Below, one piece after another: positions 44,444 to 57,428 of a DNA stretch of 64,000 nucleotides (the first letter of the stretch is position 1; each line of letters begins with the position of its first letter). The notes beneath the pieces were generated by a model. That model was given only the letters and a program-made list of their open reading frames with translations. It was not told where the DNA came from and did no database searches. The stretch is taken from the NCBI GenBank assembly GCA_029817715.1, contig JARUPY010000465.1, positions 2,232,001-2,296,000 on the forward strand. Direction: 5' to 3'. This DNA comes from Melastoma dodecandrum (Eukaryota; Streptophyta; Magnoliopsida; Myrtales; Melastomataceae). The position numbers were made by a program, and so were the translations under genes.

Positions 44444-46627
44444 ATGATGGAGAACAAGGTCGATAGTCCTCGAACTCCCTTGGCCACGCCGAAAGGATCC
44501 GGCAGTCCCCTTATAAAGCAAATCAGGCGTAGTACTGAGTTCGGATCTCCCCGCGGCACCCCGAGAAGATCGGGAAGTCCCCTCATTAAGGAGATCAGGC
44601 GTAATGTCGACGTTGGATCTCCCCTGGGTTTGGAATCTTCAAAGGCCGACGTGGTGCAGGGCGATGAACAGAGCGAGGTCGTGGAGGAAATGGTTGAGGA
44701 GGAAAAGCAAGATGTGGCAGAGGATGGCAACAAGGAGGAGGACGAGGATGGTGGCCTTGATGGCGATGTCGAAGGCGGGGGTCCTCTCGAGGATATGGAT
44801 CCGATCGTAGAGGTCATCGCGTATAGCGTGGAGCAGGCTTTCGAGGATATAGACAATTTTTTATCGACAGAGCATGGGCAGGATTCCCCTGTTACTGCGG
44901 TTCCTGATTTTGTAGAGAAGTTCTTGGATCTGTTGGAGGAGATGATCAAGAAATATGCATCGGAATCGGCTGATGGGAAGGTGAAATGGGGCACGAATTT
45001 GGAGGAGGACACGTTGTTCCTGGATTCCGTGCACCGTCTTGTAAGCCTTGCCGAATCGCTCGATCCGTCGAAGCTCAGCGATGAATCAGCCCCATCGATT
45101 AACCGGATCGAAAGCGTCAGGCAGCTGGCAATGTCGTTCCTCGAGGACGAGTTTCGGTTTTGGCTCAATGAATGCAAGCATCTGGAAATGGACGAGGAGA
45201 AACCGCAGTCGGAATCGGAGGATCAAACAGTAAAGGAGGCAGATTCTAAGGGGTTCCCGCCTAACACAGTGTTGACCTTGAAGAATATAGCCAAGGAGAT
45301 GATATTCGGTGGGTTTGAGACGGAGTGCTGCCAAGTTTATGCTGTTGGGAGGAAAAATTACTTGGACGAGTCGTTAGCCGAGTTAGGATTCGAGATTTTA
45401 AGCATCGATGAGGTTCAGAAGATGCAATGGGAAGCAGTGGAGCGAGAGATTGCGAAATGGAGCATCGCATACCGTGAATGCACGAAAGTTTACTTCCCCC
45501 TGGAATTGAATCTCGTGGAGTCGATCTTCTCTGGGGATAAGTCGGTGGCACACCGGCTGTTTGATGATCTCTCTCACTGTGTAATAATACACATGGTTAA
45601 CTTTGCAGAGGCGGTCTCGATGATATCGAAGCGATCGGCCGAGAAGGTGTTCAAGTTCCTCGACGTGTACGAGGCCTTACGTGAAACAGAGCCAGCAATC
45701 GACGAGTTGTTTGCAAATTTCGAAGAGATGCGTGACATCAAGACGGAGATCATGATTGCCAGATCTAGAATTGGCGAAGCCGTCCTGTGCATGTTTAGGG
45801 ATCTAGAGAATTCGATCAAATCCGACACAAGCAAAAACATCATGCCTGGAGGTGCAGTCCATCCACTAAATCGCTACACAATGAATTACCTGGAGTTAGC
45901 GTGCGAGTACAGGGACACCCTCGAGCATATTTTCAAGGAGCACCTGAAAATCGAACGCGCGGATTCGAACCCCAGGCCTGAATACCCAGGAGAAGCTAGT
46001 TGCCCCCCACAGAAGAAAAATGGTCCAGGGCAGCAAGATCAATCGCCGTTCTCGGCCCAACTCATGAGGGTGATGGAACTGTTGGAATCAAACCTCACGT
46101 CGAAGTCCAAACTATATAGAGATATACCGCTGTGCTCGATCTTCATGATGAATAACGGGCGATACATTCTACAAAAGGTTAAGGGATCGAAGGGGATAAA
46201 AGAGTCAGTTGGAGACATGTGGAGTAGGAAGAAATCCGCCGATCTCCGTCAGTACCACCAGAACTACAAGCGGGAGACGTGGGGGAAGGTCTTGGCATGC
46301 TTTAAGGACGAAGGGTTGACAGTGAACGGGAAGGTCATGAAGCCAGAACTGAAAGAGAGGTTCAAGAGCTTCAACGCGCTCTTCGATGAGATCCACAGGA
46401 CACAGAGCTTGTGGGTCGTGAGCGACGAGCAGATGCAGTCGGAGCTCAGGGTCTCAATATCCGCTGTGGTTGTTCCCGCGTACCGGTCCTTCCTCGGGAG
46501 GTTCTCGCAGGTGTTCACGGCAGGAAGGCAAACGGAGAAGTACGTCAAGTACCAACCGGAGGACCTCGAGAATTACATTGACGAGTTGTTCGACGGCGGT
46601 GCAAACACTGGCAAGAAGAAGTCGTGA
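44444..46627 (+). CDS. EXO70B: Exocyst subunit EXO70, B-type
   Basis: An intronless gene of 727 residues from ATG 44444; a second ATG lies immediately after. EXO70 subunits help tether secretory vesicles to the plasma membrane, and plant EXO70B forms also act in autophagy-linked transport and immunity. Conserved blocks include HPLNRYTMNYLELACEYRDT, FMMNNGRYILQKVKGS, DLRQYHQNYKRETWGKVLAC, SDEQMQSELRVSISAVVVPA and EKYVKYQPEDLENYIDELFD; the last two are strong EXO70 C-terminal signatures. The N-terminal ~130 residues are an extension compared with the usual ~620-residue B1. They hold a near-duplicate motif (GSPLIKQIRR / GSPLIKEIRR) and a long acidic segment (EEMVEEEKQDVAEDG and beyond). Lack of introns is normal for non-A EXO70 paralogues. 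No lesion was seen. B1 versus B2 is not decided. Confidence 0.88.
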   Translation: MMENKVDSPRTPLATPKGSGSPLIKQIRRSTEFGSPRGTPRRSGSPLIKEIRRNVDVGSPLGLESSKADVVQGDEQSEVVEEMVEEEKQDVAEDGNKEEDEDGGLDGDVEGGGPLEDMDPIVEVIAYSVEQAFEDIDNFLSTEHGQDSPVTAVPDFVEKFLDLLEEMIKKYASESADGKVKWGTNLEEDTLFLDSVHRLVSLAESLDPSKLSDESAPSINRIESVRQLAMSFLEDEFRFWLNECKHLEMDEEKPQSESEDQTVKEADSKGFPPNTVLTLKNIAKEMIFGGFETECCQVYAVGRKNYLDESLAELGFEILSIDEVQKMQWEAVEREIAKWSIAYRECTKVYFPLELNLVESIFSGDKSVAHRLFDDLSHCVIIHMVNFAEAVSMISKRSAEKVFKFLDVYEALRETEPAIDELFANFEEMRDIKTEIMIARSRIGEAVLCMFRDLENSIKSDTSKNIMPGGAVHPLNRYTMNYLELACEYRDTLEHIFKEHLKIERADSNPRPEYPGEASCPPQKKNGPGQQDQSPFSAQLMRVMELLESNLTSKSKLYRDIPLCSIFMMNNGRYILQKVKGSKGIKESVGDMWSRKKSADLRQYHQNYKRETWGKVLACFKDEGLTVNGKVMKPELKERFKSFNALFDEIHRTQSLWVVSDEQMQSELRVSISAVVVPAYRSFLGRFSQVFTAGRQTEKYVKYQPEDLENYIDELFDGGANTGKKKS

Positions 46628-49600
46628 ATGACCGACGATGACTCCAAGGCCGATCTAAGCTAGGGGAAATCCTCAGAGTCGAGGATGACGGAGTACGCGA
46701 CGCAACTCTGTTCAACTCGGGGCAATTGTGGATCAACCACCGAGGCGCGCTGCCCATCAAACTGCTGGAGCTGAAGCCGGTAGGGTAGAGGATGAAGATG
46801 AACACTAATAGCAAACTGTTAGCAACTTCTAGCCTGCATTTATTTATATATTTATATTTTGCATTTTTTTAATCCCAAGTTCCTTTCTGGGATTATCAGA
46901 TAACACATTGACAGCAGGCCAAAAGCATGATTCCATTAATTAACAGAACTTTTGATAAGGATTTGGGTATCACTAATTCAACCTTTATTACCTGAAATTG
47001 TATTGATAAAAGCACGAGGAGAAAAACATGTCTCCGAACAAGAAAGCCAAAACTCTTTGTAATGTTTGAAACGTACGAACACAATCTCCCACTCATTACT
47101 AAAGCTCGCACGTTCTTCTTACACAAGTCTTTGTCCTGTTTCCCACAAAACAAAGCCGAAAAGAAAGAGAGTAAATAATAATAATAATAATAGTAAAAGG
47201 AGAAATCCTCCAATTTTCATTTGGAAAGATCGAATTTTGGCGAAGCCCGTTTGCTTACTCGTAGCCAGGAGAACCCCCAAAAGCCCTCCCCTTCTCCCAC
47301 CCTGTCCTGTCTTCTCATTCCCCTCCCTTGTTTCGGTGGCCAAGGCTGAATCTGACCGGCTTTGCTATCCCTTTGTCCGAATCTCGTTCGCTGTTCGTGC
47401 GGTGTTGTGTGACTGGTGAATTTTTTTCTCATTTGACTTTGACTCCCTCCGTGGGTTTTGCTTTTCAACTGGGGTTGTGGGGGAAAGTTGTGATCTGGTG
47501 TGATTCGCGTGAGGTTTGGTAGGTTTAGAGGTTTTTTTAGTTGTGATGATTAGGTTTGAGGTAATGTAATCGATCTTTTGAGCTAGAATTTCGTAATCTC
47601 AATTGAAGCTGTGGGTTTAAGGGATTAGTGGATTGTACGGAAACACCATAAATTGGCGGGTTTGTTTTTAGGGTGACGTCGCCGGTTTGGTACATTTCTG
47701 GGTGGGATTAATTGAGCCCCGTGAAATCTTTTTGCTGAATCATTTGTTGGTTTTTCATCGGGTAGATTCTCCATTAGCTGATGGATTGTTGTTTGAGTTA
47801 TTCCGGATTTTAGGATCTGTGCCTGGGAGTGGACCATTGGTTGTTTTTATGAAGGTGCTGGTTTTGTGGGGTGATTGATAGCTCTTGGCGTCTTAGGGGA
47901 TGGCGCAGTTCTTTTAAGTTCAGCTGTATCAATCTCCTTCAAAACAAATAGGTAGTCATGTAAATAGAGAATTCCTCTGTCCTTTACTTTACCAAACCAA
48001 GGTACTCTGATGAGGAACACATAGTTGACAAGAGTCGAAAATGTCTTCTACCAAAAAAAAAAAGATTCGAAAATGTCAACTTAACATAAGTATGCCTTTC
48101 CCCAATCTCCTTTCATCTCTTCCTTGTCAATTTAATTAGTATTACTCTCCGATCTCCTCTCATCTCTTCCTGAAATAGCAAGTTGTTTTGAGGATAACCT
48201 CACTTTTAGTTCTTGCAAAAGCAAATGTAGTTGGATATTGTTCACTAGTTCTGGCTTACGTCATTCGTTAGATGCTTATTTTATTGGTGTAGTTACGTTT
48301 TGAGTTATAAGTTCATTAAGCAGACAAAAATCTTTTGTTTTTGAAATCTCCCTTAGATAAAGTATTATTAGAATCTGAAAACATGAAATTCTCATGTAAT
48401 GTCTTTCCACTTGGTATTCCAGAAGTGATACTAGAATTTCATTTCTAAGGCCTAACATTATTCCTATTTCCCTTTGGATTGACTGTGGTCTCTGGCTCAA
48501 ATTTTGATGATATTGGGTCAATTTGAGTTTCTCTGTTTCCTCATCCATTTTTATGATCCTTTCTCAATACATACTACCTATCTATGTCAGAACCAATGGC
48601 TTGTGTGGATTTTGATTATGCTTCTGCAGATACTCCTCCATAGGCTTAATATTGCCAAATTCCTCCCTAATCAGCTTCCAACAAAATTCGTCGGTGTGTA
48701 TGAAGTTTCCATAGGCAAAACCTTCTTACTACAAATGTATTCTAGCACACCCAGCAACGTTTGGAGCAAAAAGGTTCTACACTATAAACTATTTTATCAA
48801 ATGCAATGAAATTACTTGACTTATGCATTCTTTCTCAGATGGTTGTGTAATGTATCCTCTTCTCTCTGAGACATATGGCTGCAATGTCCCCTTTATATCC
48901 TCAGTGATCTCCCATAGATAATCGGGACATGCTATTTTCAGCATTGGTTGAGATCAAGAGCATAAATTCAGATTGCAGGCCTGTAAATAATGGAATTTAT
49001 CCTTTCCATGGCTGTCCCGATGCTAATGCTGATGATGATTTCTTTAGAATATTAACATTGTGCTGGCTTTTCCTTTCAAATAACCCAATGTTAATATATT
49101 TTAAATGAATTAGTACGGATGGTAGTTGTTGTTTGACAAACGCAAGGTAGCATTAGTCCCTCATCCTATGATGGGCCTTTTTTTGTGTTATGTTGATGCA
49201 ACTTCTGGAGGTATGGTGTGCTTAATAAATGTAATTTTGATGACTTCTTTCAGTTTCATATGTTCATTTGTTTTAATGGCATGCTAGAGTTGTGATTCCT
49301 ATTAGTGGGTTCTAGTAAGTTAAAGTTTGACGTTGAAGAATCATTTTACAAATAATAATTTTGGGTTTTGTCATATTTTCTTGTAAGAGGTCAAATCGCC
49401 GTATTTGACGATAAGGTAGTTCATAATATTTAGGATGAACTCCTTGGGCTAGAAAAATACTAGTAATTTTGAAGATGGAAGACCAGGTGCTTGTTGACAA
49501 ATCGATACGATCATGGAAGAACCATGTTGCTGGGAAAAGATTTTTTGGCATATAAAGGGGCTCAATCAATACAAAAGATTCGGAAGATTTATAGAATGTA

Positions 49601-49818
49601 TGCCAAATTTAAATATATTTCTTTTAAAGTAGCACGAAAAAGGAGATATGCGACATGTCATCATCATCTCTCAGTATTAATGAAACTTCATTGAGAGTGT
49701 CTTCTTTTATCTAAGGCTTGCTTGCCCTTTATAACTAATCAATTTCTAAATTTGCTCTTGCAGATTTCTTATGCTCCATAAGTTTGTATTCTGATCTGAC
49801 AGAGGTAGCTTTGTAAAA
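46628..49818. other. Spacer, then leader and leader intron of the CID/RPRD gene
   Basis: Pyrimidine-rich sequence near 47260-47450 resembles a first leader exon. A CAG acceptor at 49761-49763 starts the leader part next to the ATG (49764-49818). The space between (about 2.3 kb) has no conserved coding block. Confidence 0.45.
49771..49794 (+). other. Possible uORF in the leader of the CID/RPRD gene
   Basis: ATG CTC CAT AAG TTT GTA TTC TGA, seven codons, ends 24 bases before the main ATG. It may reduce initiation downstream; conservation is unknown. Confidence 0.35.
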
Positions 49819-52815
49819 ATGGACGAGAGAGCCCATTCATTGGAAAAGAAGGAAACTACCTTTGATCCACAGATTTTAATTGAAAAACTGGCGAAGCTTA
49901 ACTTATCCCAGGCGAGCATAGAGAGTATCCTTGCAATTTGTCTTCCCATTTTATCTTTTTTGTTGATGTTCATAGACTTTATTTATTCATGTCTTGTCAA
50001 AGAATGCAGACATTGATCTCTAACATGAATGCTCTCAAATAGTTTGATGAAAACGGTCTACTTATTGACCATCGGCTCTCTATCAGCTGGCAGCTTATAA
50101 TATGTTTGTCCTTTTTGTGTTTAATCTTCCATGATTGCTGTTATTTTATATTAATATTTGTTGGTCATCCGTGAATGTAAATCTATTATCCTTCGTTGAC
50201 CTTGACTCCCAAAAGCTCTATCCTACTGGTGCATATTTCACATGAATAATGCCAAATATGTTGTTGATACATGGGAACGAGAGTTCCATTGCTCTCCTCA
50301 GGAGCAAAGGGTGGCGTTCTTGTACCTTGCTAATGATATTATGCAGAATAGTCGGAAAAAGGGTATTGAGTTTGTGAATGAGTTCGGGAGAGTGCTTCCA
50401 GATGCTCTCTGCAATGTAGTTCACAATGGGGATGATTTTGGAAGAAATGCTGCATATAGACTGGTAAAAGCTTCCGCCTTCTACCTTTTCCCTGATTCTT
50501 ATAGGTTGAACTAATCAGCGTATGTGTTAACTTAATTCCTGGATATGTTAATCCATCTGTTGATATTAATTTGTGGTGCACTTAGTGAAACGGTTTGTTT
50601 GGAAGATGTGGCCTGCTTTTTTCTTGAGCAGATTGTCCTCTTTCATCTATCCATTTATTCTCAAGATGGGTTATAGTTCATTGCTGCATATCAGTGCAAT
50701 TATTCTTCTAGAAGACGCTAAGACATTACCTGCATTTAGCTGTGCAAAATTCTGATGTTAGAATTTTCCACTGCATTATCCTTACCGTTCTTCTGCTTTA
50801 GTCTTAAAAGAATGTTGGCATTTGTACTTGAGTTGCGGGATTTGTGGTTTATATTCAGCTTAATATCTGGGAAGAACGGAAAGTCTTTGACTCACCTGTA
50901 GAGCTTCTCACTGAAGAATTTAAAAGGAGGCTCATGAATGGTGCTAACCAAAACAGGAAAGATTCAGGAGCTAGACCGGTACTCAATCGTGTTCCATGTT
51001 CCAATATTAATTTTCCTTCGAATAATTGTAACATTGTTGCTTTTCTATTTGGTTTATGATGAGAAGCAGAAAAAGCCTGTTGGGAACATACTTGATAAAA
51101 TAGTTTCTTGTTACCAAGTCGTCCGGGGAGGCCAGAAGGAGGAGGAGGTCATTGTGGCCAAGTGTAGAGGCACGGTCAGCGTTTTGGAAAAAATGGAGAA
51201 GGATGTTGTACAAAATAACATGGGAGAAGGTACTTCTTCATTCTTCCATCTTACCAAGTCATATGTCTGGGAGTGGTCCTTCATTACATCATGTTGAGCG
51301 ACGGAGGTAGTTTCAACTGCATGATTTTTACTTATAGATACAGCAACATCACTGTGCATTTCAATCATGTACTCATGCTGATGCCATTTTGAGGATCAAT
51401 TTCAGTCTGTTGATAAATGTGTGTCTTGAGTTGATGCATCGGAGTTTAGGCCTACGCTTGTGTATTCAAGTTGAGATTAATTGAAGTCGAACTGGTTGAA
51501 TCAAACCAAGCTCAAGAATGAGAATGAGATTGCGTTAGTCTTAAACTCCATACCTGATGGAAAATATGGTTATTTCAGTTGACCAAATGAAGACTACATT
51601 GGATGTTCTCATATTACTATTAATAGTATGGACTTCTGTCATTACATTACTCAACTCCTTGATGCTTATGCTTTTTATCGTCATCCATGTTCTCCTCATG
51701 ATTGGCGACGTGATTCTTTATCTCTTGCCAGGGGTGTTAGGTGAAGCTTCATTTTTGGACAACATGCAGGGGCAGCATGCCATGCTGAGGAACTGTATTG
51801 AGCAACTGGCTGCGGTTGAATCGTCAAGAGCTAGGCTGGTCGCTTGCCTGCGAGATGCCCTCCAAGAACAGGTACATTAAAGATTTTACTGTAGTGAGGA
51901 GCTATTACGAAAGTTTACCTGCTAGATGGACTGATGTTGAGTTTATGATCAGGAGTTCAAGTTGCGCCATGTTGATGACCTGCTGCAGGTGAGCCCAATT
52001 TTTACTTTCTTATGTTACTGGGCAACTGGTTAATCATGAGTTCAAGGATGGCCTGGATCCTGCGAAGTCATTTACGAAGCGGGTTCTTCTTGTAGGTGGC
52101 TCGGTCGAGGTCGGAGAAGACAGCTAATATCTGCCGTAATTTTGACAATGGTGGCCACAAACAACTGCCGGAGCAGCATGACAACTCAAAGGATGTCCAT
52201 ACCCCCGTAACCTTTGCCCTGATCAAGGTTGAACATCCCTCTCCAGCAATGTATCCCCTGCAGCCACCTTACCGAGAGATGTCTGGGCAACTCCACGATG
52301 AAAAGAAGCCGGACATCGCCATTATGTCCACCAAGCTGACGGCTTTGACTTCATCATCCCAGCTGTCTTCCGTCCTTACCTCACTCGCTTCTGAGGGTGT
52401 GATTGGGAATCCAGGGAAGGATTCTTCCGGCGAATACCCCACCGAAAAACGTCCCAGGCTCAGCAACGGTCAATTCACTTCCCAGGAAACTGAATCGCCG
52501 AACAGTGCCCTGCAGCCTCCACTTCCTCCGACATCGGCTCCCCCGATCCCTCCGCCACCTCCGGGGCCGCCTTCTGTGGGGTCCTCGGCTCCTTTTCCGT
52601 CACTGACCTCACCCCATTTCATGCAAGCTCCCCCTGGAATGCCTGGCGTGACGTTCACTTACGGCGTGGGCCACCACCAACCGCCGCCGCCTCCCGGACC
52701 CATACCTCCTTTCACAGGTGCCCCGGCTAACGCTTGTCAGAGTTTCCCAGATGGCCCTTACTATACCCAGGGCCAGCCCTCGTCTGTTCCAATGGCATCA
52801 ATGCCACATCAGTAG
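49819..52815 (+). CDS. CID-domain protein, RPRD1-like regulator of pre-mRNA synthesis
   Basis: Seven exons (49819-49924, 50216-50463, 50859-50978, 51070-51229, 51732-51871, 51954-51989, 52096-52815) encode 509 residues. The N-terminal CID (about residues 10-135) binds the phosphorylated RNA polymerase II C-terminal tail. Its motifs are LNLSQASIETLSYWCIFH, AKYVVDTWEREF, RVAFLYLANDIMQNSRKKG, EFVNEFGRVLPDAL and LNIWEERKVFDS. A central helical part follows (MLRNCIEQLAAVESSRARL and EFKLRHVDDLLQ), like the coiled coil of RPRD1A/B. The C-terminal exon is Pro-rich with PPLPPTSAPPIPPPPPGPP, a possible ligand for WW or GYF domains, and a KRPRLSNG segment resembling a nuclear signal. Animal RPRD1 proteins recruit CTD phosphatase; a related nuclear role is inferred. 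All joins keep frame. Confidence 0.88.
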
Positions 52816-53867
52816 GCGGGTTAGATGGTTACTCCTTTTTGTCTATCAGACTGTTGTGAAGAAAAACTGGATTAGCATGAACTAGTGGAGTTGGATCGTG
52901 GCGCAACCCCTGGAGCTTGGTAGGACTAGGAAATACCCCCCTGACGCCGACGCCGACGCCATGTACTTCGGGTGTCATGTCCGGGGTAGAGGATTGTGTA
53001 TCTAGTAAAACCCCAAGTCTCGTTAGCATGTTACGGAGGGTCTTAGAAATGCACATAAAATGGCTGGGGCTTGCTTAAATACAGAGAGGACGTAATTTGG
53101 TTAACTTTCACGAGTAACAGTTGTATTATCTGCACAAAACATGTGCAACGAGACGAGTCGTATTATCTTATCCATTACCATCCAGGAACAATTCCTTCTT
53201 GGTTCAAAAAGCAAGTCTCGGTCAACCACATGCAGATTCACGTTCACGTTCACATGCTATCTCCCCTTTTTCCTGTCTTCGCACAATTGCATGCGGGGAC
53301 TGAAAGAGCCAAAAAGCAAAGGGCAAAGAGAGAGGGAGAAAAGCAGACAAAAATAGGGGATAGACAGCATATGAAATAATATTTTGGGTTATTACAACAC
53401 ACAGGTAGAGTCCTTTTGAACATTGGGGGCAGGAAAAGAAGAACACTGCCATGCTCTCTCCTTTTTCCATGTATCTTCCTTAGGTGGAGGAGATGACGAC
53501 GACGAAGATGAAGAAACGAAAAGTAGGTCGGGGCGGGGGGAGAGGAAGGGATGAAAAAGTTATAGTCAAACGGATTGTTGTCAAAAAGAAGGCAGAGGCC
53601 AACTGAAACAAAAGCCTGTGCATGCTTTCATGTCTTCAAACCCCCCTTTCTTTTTTTTTTTGGTGTCTTGGGTTTTTTTTTTTTTGCCATCAAAAGGGGA
53701 GGAAATCAGACCAGCCAGCTTTTTGCATACAGTTTTTTATTGATATAATTAAAAAATGTAGTCCCAAGTACAAATGCACATTCGTTGCTTTAGTTTAGGG
53801 TCTCTTGTTTTGAAGCCTCTTACGTTTGCGTCACGCTCTTCTGCCTTGGTTATAACCGTGACGTTCC
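52816..53867. other. 3' flank of the CID/RPRD gene and spacer
   Basis: No conserved coding block. Contains T-rich homopolymers near 53650-53690. Confidence 0.5.
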
Positions 53868-54035
53868 CTTTTCGCGGAAGCCCTCGGAAATGTGTCGAAT
53901 CGGATTTTGTCCTCGATTGAAAGTTAATGAAAAATAAGGAGACAAAGAAATTACATGGTGTGCGTCCACGAGCGGAGAAGAAAATTTCACTATAATAATG
54001 GAGTACAAACTTAGTTTGAGACCCACTTTAATCCC
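53868..54035 (-). repeat. 3' LTR remnant of the gag-only copia
   Basis: Aligns with 58583-58750 through CGGAAGCCCTC, ATAAGGAGACAAAGAAWTTA and GTACAAACTTAGKTTGAGAC; similarity fades after that. Confidence 0.7.
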
Positions 54036-54651
54036 TTCGACCAACCCGCTCGACCTACTCAAGTATAAGATCCCATTTTCTCGTCTGATGGTTTTTCTGA
54101 CCCGGTTTCAATAGCCTGCACCTCGCTAGCCATGAGTATATCTCCGTCTTTGGCATCACTGTAGCTAGTATACACAGCAACCGTTGCTGACTCTTGCAAT
54201 CCTCCATCCTTCCCTCTTAGCTTACTACAGTTTTTCTTTGTATCCTTTCTTACCACAATGGAAGTACCTTATGCCGTCGCTACCTTTGGATCTAATCCTG
54301 CCTACTGTTAAGATCTCCGTCTGCTTCATCTATTAAATCTTTATCAATCAAATCATTTGATAAAAGGGCAAACCGTACCTCGTCAACTGTGAGAACATTT
54401 CTCCCATATAAGAACGTCTTCCTGAAGCTCTGGTATGAAGCGGACAATGAACATAACAGCAACATCGCCGGGATCTCCTCATCGATCTTGTCGCCGATCC
54501 TCTCCAAATCCAAATATATAGACAACCAATTATCCATGTAGGATTTAACGAACATACCTTCCGTCATTCTGAGCAAGAAAAACCTTTGTCTGAGAGGAAG
54601 TTTGTTGCTTAGAGTCCTCGTCATGTACAGACTCTCTAGCCTACTCCAAAT

Positions 54652-54668
54652 CAAGGTTGTCAAGGCGC
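54652..54668 (+). repeat. Left terminal inverted repeat of the hAT element
   Basis: CAAGGTTGTCAAGGCGC, immediately after the CTCCAAAT target duplication (54644-54651). Confidence 0.8.
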
Positions 54669-54939
54669 TAAGGCGCCACCAAGGCGAGGAGGGCTTCCAT
54701 CGCTCGAGGCGCTAGGCGCTAGGCGAGGCGCTTGCCTAGGCGCTAATGAATAAAATAATATATTATAATTAAAATTTTTAATGAAAATGTATTTTATAAA
54801 CCAAAATATCATCTCAAGATTCCCATCCATATTAGTTCTAAATAAAAAAAAAGAAATAATGGTTTACATCATTCGAGTTATCATCATCAATTTAAACATC
54901 ATCATCTAAACATCAAATTATAAATCAAAATGATCATCA

Positions 54940-57428
54940 TCAATCACAACATTCATCATCCCAATCAACTTCAGTTTCAAGCAAGTTATCATTTCCAAGT
55001 TGTACTTCAATGTCCTCTGCCGCATCGGAGTGGGCTCCTTCCCGTTGAAGAATCCTCTGTGATGTACTCGAACTAGCATGTTGCCTTGTAATTCGAATAG
55101 GTTCCTCGACTCCTGATGCTCTCTCAATCGCTCTCCATGTGAAAGTATCATCAGGAAAGACCAGATTATCGCTTTCCTCCTCATCATCTTCCATTTCTCC
55201 CACCATCCATTCATTACTATCATCAATGTCATCCAAAGTCAATGGATCAATAACATTTGCAGCATCATATCTATCTTTCAGCTTTTGATTGTACTTGACA
55301 TAAACCAAGTCAAGTAACCTGTTATGCTCAAGGCGGTTCCTCTTCTTTGTATGAATCTACAAAGAAGAAAGCTATCAATATTCTATTTGAGAATAAGAAT
55401 AATATACGTAATACTTTAATAAGGGATTTACATGCTCAAATACGCTCCAGTTGCGTTCACAGCCACTTGCACTGCAAGTCAAGCTTAGAATTCTAACCAC
55501 AAGACGTTGTAGATTTGAAGTATGATGCCCAAACATATCCCACCATTCCGCTGTCATCCAGAATTCGTATTCGTCAATATAGTCACACTATCACGAAAAT
55601 TCGAAATAATCATAAAATAAAATACCTGGCGATCTCAGTTTTCTTGATCTAATTGCTAATGCCGTACTAAATTTCCCTTCAGATCGCTTGTAGTATCCAA
55701 ACTCAGTAAGGATCTTATCCTGAAGCTCGACGGTTGGAGTAAACTTCTCGACACAAGCATACAAACCGTCTATCACTTCTGGATCCATTTCACAATGAGT
55801 AATCTGATCAAAGTACTCAGGATTCAAGAGGTGTCCGGCCGCATGTAAGGGATGATGCAACTGAGAATACCATCGGTTGTCAATTATATTGAACACCTCT
55901 GCATACTTATCTTCTTTGCCATTGAAAGACTTTTGGATAGCTTCTTTTGCTCTATCCATCGCTTCATATATATACCCCATCGCCGGTTTCTTCTCGTTAT
56001 CCACAAGACGCAGAACACATACTAATGGCCCCATCACCTTCAATGTGTGCAAAACCATGTCCCAAAACGACCGCCTTATCACAATCTCATAAGCCCTCTT
56101 TCCTTTCTCCGTGGTTGACAACTTGTTCTCATTCCATTCTCGGGACAAGAACATTTTCGCTAAGTTATTCTTCAAGATATGAAGTCTCTGTAAAGTGAGG
56201 AAGGTTGTCGCAAATCTAGTAACACCATGCCTGAGCAACTCTTTATTCTCCGTAAAACTTCTCATAGTGCTCAAAACACTACCATGATTGTAGATAAATC
56301 CCACAAGAAAGATGGCATTTTGGACTGTTTTCTTCACGTTCGGAATCTTGCCAATATCTTCAAGCATCAAGTCGATGCAATGAGCCGAACAAGGAGTCCA
56401 AAACAAGTGTGGTCTCTTCGCCATGAGTAATTTGCCTGCTTAAAAGACAAATTGTTAACAAGTTCCTCACTAGTATTACGAAAGAATCAAATATCATAAC
56501 AAGATCTTTAAGTCTTACCGGCCAAAACATAGTTGCTTCCATTGTCCGTGACAACTTGTAGGATATTTTTCTCCCCAATTTCCTCCACGAAGCTATCTAG
56601 TAGCTCAAATAACTTCTCGCCTGTCTTAGAATAAGCGGAAGCATCAACTGATCTAATAAACATCGTGCCCTTCACACCATTCACAAGGAAGTTAATCAAA
56701 CATCGATGCTTTCTATCAGTCCAACTATCTGACATTATAGAACATCCATATCGAGACCAACTCTCCACATGATCTTTCATCATTTCTTTCGTCAACTCAA
56801 CCTCCTTATTCAGGAGTGGTACACGAAGCTCATGATAACTTGGTTTCTTCAAATTTGGACCGTATCGACCAACTGCATCCAACATCTCATCAAAGCTCTT
56901 CAACTTGGAAGCATTGAAAGGAACACCGGCCTGATAAAACCATCGGGCTATGGCTTGAACAGTCCTAGCACGAGCTTCTTTATCAACAGCATCCACTACA
57001 CTCGTCTGCTTTGTCTTTCCCTTTTGCATTAAGAAGAGATCCATAGGACCCTTACTCCGCGCCGTGTCACTTTTCAATCTTTTTTGAACTACATCTTCTA
57101 TCTCAATATCATTATCAACACCCACAGCAGAAAAATCCACAGAGAATGAAGAAGAGTTTGAATTAACACTGATATTTGTCTTCAAGCTCTTTGATTCTGT
57201 CAATTGCTTCCAAAGCTCTTCTTTCACTTCTTCCGGACATTTGCGACATGCTTTTGCATTTTTAAATTTTCCGACTTGATGTTGCTTAGCTCGGTGTATT
57301 CCTCCTTTTGACACATATCCACAAAAACTACATGTCATGGTATTGGGATCTTTGGGATCTTCAAGAAAATTATACCTCCAACCAATATATTTCTTCGAAC
57401 TTCTTACGGAAGAATCCGCATCCGCCAT
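54940..57428 (-). CDS. hAT transposase (BED zinc finger, DUF659-like core, dimerisation domain)
   Basis: Four exons, 57428-56519, 56435-55626, 55550-55432 and 55356-54940, join in frame to 751 residues with GT-AG introns. The N-terminal BED-like finger reads CSFCGYVSKGGIHRAKQH. The RNase H-like core has the Asp in SIMSDSWTDRKH and a second in VVTDNGSNYVLAG, with the plant hAT block FWTPCSAHCIDLMLEDIGK and RWYSQLHHPLHAAG. The C-terminal hAT dimerisation region is EWWDMFGHHTSNLQRLVVRI, SLTCSASGCERNWSVFEH and KKRNRLEHNRLLDLVYVKYN, followed by an acidic tail. Length and domain order match plant hAT elements. No stop or frame break was found, so it may be functional. A domesticated host gene is unlikely because it lies between inverted repeats with a target duplication. 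Confidence 0.88.

Noticed and set aside
44404..45177. 257-residue open frame on the minus strand
   Set aside because: It is the Ser-rich mirror of the acidic EXO70B N-terminus and has no family motif.
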